Source of the DNA: Paenibacillus sp.
GTDB lineage: Bacteria > Bacillota > Bacilli > Paenibacillales > NBRC-103111
DNA length: 9,437 nucleotides
Assembly (NCBI GenBank): GCA_029239545.1
Contig: JARBUQ010000129.1
Location: 1-9,437, forward strand
Reading direction: 5' to 3'
The position numbers were made by a program, and so were the translations under genes. Shown in pieces: positions 8,022 through 9,437 of the stretch (position 1 is its first letter; each line of letters opens with the position of its first letter). The notes beneath the pieces were generated by a model. It searched no databases, had not been told where the DNA came from, and saw only the letters and a list, made by a program, of their open reading frames with translations.

Positions 8022-8036
8022 TTCAAGTCTCTTGAA
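8022..8036. repeat. Perfect inverted repeat upstream of spoIID
   Basis: TTCAAG-TCT-CTTGAA is a 6-bp palindrome with a 3-base centre, in the short gap between the murA terminator and spoIID. It has no T run, so it is not a terminator. Its position 26 bases upstream of a candidate sigma-E -10 would suit a regulator site. I cannot assign a regulator. Confidence 0.4.
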
Positions 8037-8062
8037 TGCGGTTCTAGCATGTTCCCTCATCT

Positions 8063-8070
8063 CATAGAAT
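8063..8070 (+). promoter_or_regulatory. Candidate sigma-E -10 element for spoIID
   Basis: CATAGAAT resembles the sigma-E -10 consensus (CATA followed by A/T-rich bases ending in T). The corresponding -35 region near 8042-8049 (TTCTAGCA) is a poor match, so this rests on one half-site plus knowledge that spoIID is sigma-E controlled in B. subtilis. Because a terminator isolates this gene from murA, some promoter must lie between 7996 and about 8110. Confidence 0.3.
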
Positions 8071-8118
8071 GTAACAAAAGCAGCAGAGATGACTAGGAAG
8101 GAGACAGAGAGAGCGCGC

Positions 8119-9177
8119 ATGAACAAACTTGTAACCCGATTCGGCAGAACGGCAGCCCCGTTAGTTGCGATTGCGATGGCATCGTTTCTTTTCGTTGCTA
8201 TTGTCATCCCCGCAATTCTAGTAGATCGTACTCCGCCCGGTGAACGTACTATCGGGCACACACGGGGAGGGACGGAGACGAACTCTCGTCCCACAATAAA
8301 CGAACAGGTGAATCCGATCCTTGTTCCTGTGTACAGAAGTGCTTCTGCCAGCATAGAGCAGGTACCCCTGGAGACGTATGTCCGAGGCGTGTTAGCCGGT
8401 GAAATGCCGACGGAGTTTGAGCTGGAAGCTCTGAAGGCGCAGGCTCTTGCTGCAAGGACGTACATTATGAAGCGTCTGACTGAGCAGGATACCAGCCAAG
8501 TTCCCGTGCCGGGAGCGATCGTAACGGATACAACCGCCCATCAAGTCTACTATTCGGAGAATGAGCTTTTGCGGTTATGGGGAGAAGAGAGCTTTAAGAC
8601 ACGCATAGAGAAGCTGAACCGGGCAGTAAATGAGACGCAGAATCAAATTCTCACCTACAAAGGCCAGATCATTCTTGCTGCATTCTTCTCTACAAGCAAC
8701 GGGTACACAGAAAATTCGGAAGACTACTGGGCTAACTATATCCCCTATCTGCGGAGTGTAGCCAGTCCCTGGGATCAGCAATTGTCACCCAAATATGAAC
8801 AAAAGGTCATTCTGAAAGGGAGCCAGGTTTATAAAAACTTAGGACTACCCACTTCCGTAACGGTGACGACAGGCAATTCGAGTATACGAGTGTTGGAAAC
8901 TACCGATGGGCATCGCATCAAGAGATTGCAGATCGCCGGTAAAGCCTTTACGGGGCGAGATGTAAGAGAGAAACTCGGATTGGCATCCTCTCAATTTATA
9001 TGGAAAGTCAAAGGAACGGATATAGAAATTACCACCTATGGTTATGGACATGGAGTCGGTATGAGTCAATGGGGGGCCCAAGGGATGGCAAAGGCCGGCT
9101 ACGCCGCAGAGGAAATTGTGAAGCACTATTATCAGGGAATAGAGATTCAGGCAGCTGCTTCTATCATGAAAAAATGA
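8119..9177 (+). CDS. spoIID: Stage II sporulation protein D, engulfment lytic transglycosylase
   Basis: Mother-cell membrane enzyme that cuts septal and peripheral peptidoglycan during engulfment, working with SpoIIM and SpoIIP. The predicted protein is 352 residues, close to B. subtilis SpoIID (343). Residues about 12-35 form one membrane anchor after a basic start (MNKLVTRFGR). The enzymatic domain shows GVLAGEMPTEFELEALKAQA, with likely catalytic E95 (equivalent to E88 in B. subtilis), AARTYI, STSNGYTENSEDYW, and the family ending YGYGHGVGMSQWGAQGMA with HYYQG. There are no cysteines, so the cysteine-bound zinc reported for the C. difficile enzyme cannot form in the same way. The start is uncertain. 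ATG 8119 puts the membrane helix near the N-terminus as in relatives, but AAGGAG (8098-8103) is 15 bases upstream, longer than ideal. ATG 8089 would add ten charged residues and lacks a good ribosome site. No terminator follows. Confidence 0.95.
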   Translation: MNKLVTRFGRTAAPLVAIAMASFLFVAIVIPAILVDRTPPGERTIGHTRGGTETNSRPTINEQVNPILVPVYRSASASIEQVPLETYVRGVLAGEMPTEFELEALKAQALAARTYIMKRLTEQDTSQVPVPGAIVTDTTAHQVYYSENELLRLWGEESFKTRIEKLNRAVNETQNQILTYKGQIILAAFFSTSNGYTENSEDYWANYIPYLRSVASPWDQQLSPKYEQKVILKGSQVYKNLGLPTSVTVTTGNSSIRVLETTDGHRIKRLQIAGKAFTGRDVREKLGLASSQFIWKVKGTDIEITTYGYGHGVGMSQWGAQGMAKAGYAAEEIVKHYYQGIEIQAAASIMKK

Positions 9178-9202
9178 AAGGATACAAATACTAGAAAAAA
9201 TC

Positions 9203-9257
9203 TATCACCTCACGTATAAAACCTATCGATCTGGTCAGAATGGTTATTGAGGTGATA
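9203..9257 (+). repeat. Perfect 10-bp inverted repeat that can mask the spoIIQ ribosome binding site
   Basis: TATCACCTCA (9203-9212) is the exact reverse complement of TGAGGTGATA (9248-9257), separated by 35 bases. The right arm contains the spoIIQ Shine-Dalgarno sequence (GAGGTGAT, 9249-9256, 5 bases before the ATG), so the left arm is an anti-Shine-Dalgarno. No T run follows on the + strand, so it is not a + strand terminator. On the - strand the hairpin is followed by GATTTTTT and could terminate leftward transcription. The repeat is certain; its function is inference. Confidence 0.6.
9214..9241 (+). promoter_or_regulatory. Candidate sigma-F promoter for spoIIQ
   Basis: GTATA (9214-9218) and GGTCAGAAT (9233-9241) fit the forespore sigma-F pattern: a GYATA-like -35, and a -10 of GG, two free bases, A, one free base, A, then A and T. 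They are 14 bases apart, about one base short of the usual gap. B. subtilis spoIIQ is sigma-F controlled, which supports the assignment. The start would fall near 9248, giving a very short leader that begins at the ribosome site. Confidence 0.5.
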
Positions 9258-9261
9258 ACCA

Positions 9262-9437
9262 ATGAGTGAACAAAACAAAGAAACTCAGGTCAAACAGAGT
9301 GCTCCGAAAACCAATACCGGAGCCGAGACGGTCAAACATTCCACATGGAAGAGGTTAACCGCGAAGAAGTGGGTATTTCCTGCAACTTACATGGCAGCGG
9401 CGGCAATTATACTAACCTTAATGTGGGTGTACCAGGA
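9262..9437 (+). CDS. spoIIQ: SpoIIQ-type forespore protein, 3' end outside window
   Basis: 58 complete codons are visible before the window ends. The first 37 or so residues are polar and charged, then a single hydrophobic helix (about 37-56) is introduced by KKWVFPATYM. This closely resembles the N-terminus of B. subtilis SpoIIQ as I recall it (KRWVFPAIYL at the start of the helix), and the position directly after spoIID agrees. SpoIIQ is made in the forespore, has a degenerate or active M23 (LytM) peptidase domain outside the membrane, and binds SpoIIIAH across the septum to hold the engulfing membranes together. The M23 domain is not in the window, so whether it keeps its zinc ligands cannot be judged. 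The start is well supported by GAGGTGAT 5 bases upstream. A generic M23 peptidase annotation would be the fallback. Confidence 0.82.
   Translation, partial: MSEQNKETQVKQSAPKTNTGAETVKHSTWKRLTAKKWVFPATYMAAAAIILTLMWVYQ

Overview
The window looks like chromosome from an endospore-forming Bacillota of the Paenibacillus type. Three things suggest this. The genes spoIID and spoIIQ are specific to endospore formers. The order DUF1146 (YwzB-type) - murA - spoIID - spoIIQ is a Bacillales arrangement. The neighbouring Nuo-type complex I genes are common in Paenibacillaceae but absent from Bacillus subtilis. Every supported gene is on the + strand, and I see no mobile element, CRISPR array, tRNA or rRNA.

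Layout. Positions 1-3073 hold the end of a complex I operon: nuoM, whose 5' end lies outside the window, then nuoN four bases later, closed by an intrinsic terminator at 3095-3122. An extended -10 promoter candidate near 3223-3231 precedes a 938-residue secreted subtilisin-family protease (3284-6100) with three PPC-like repeats and three C-terminal SLH domains. A small two-helix membrane protein of the DUF1146/YwzB family (6122-6373) follows 21 bases later and probably shares its transcript. A 225-base non-coding stretch (6374-6598) has a sigma-A-like promoter and several small inverted repeats, where B. subtilis has ywmB. It leads into murA (6599-7945), which ends in a strong intrinsic terminator (7948-7995). 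Then come spoIID (8119-9177) and the first 58 codons of a spoIIQ-type gene (from 9262, cut by the window edge).

How the genes relate. NuoM and NuoN are antiporter-like proton-pumping subunits of the respiratory membrane arm. MurA makes the first committed peptidoglycan precursor. SpoIID (mother cell) and SpoIIQ (forespore) act on opposite sides of the septum during engulfment. The SLH protease acts outside the cell, held on the wall, and looks like an accessory gene in an otherwise conserved neighbourhood.

The most interesting signal is in the 84-base spoIID-spoIIQ gap. A perfect 10-bp inverted repeat (9203-9212 and 9248-9257) pairs the spoIIQ ribosome binding site with an anti-Shine-Dalgarno copy. 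A sigma-F-like promoter lies in the loop between the arms. Only read-through RNA from spoIID would carry both arms, so the layout could silence spoIIQ on mother-cell transcripts while leaving forespore transcripts translatable. This is inference from layout and has not been tested.
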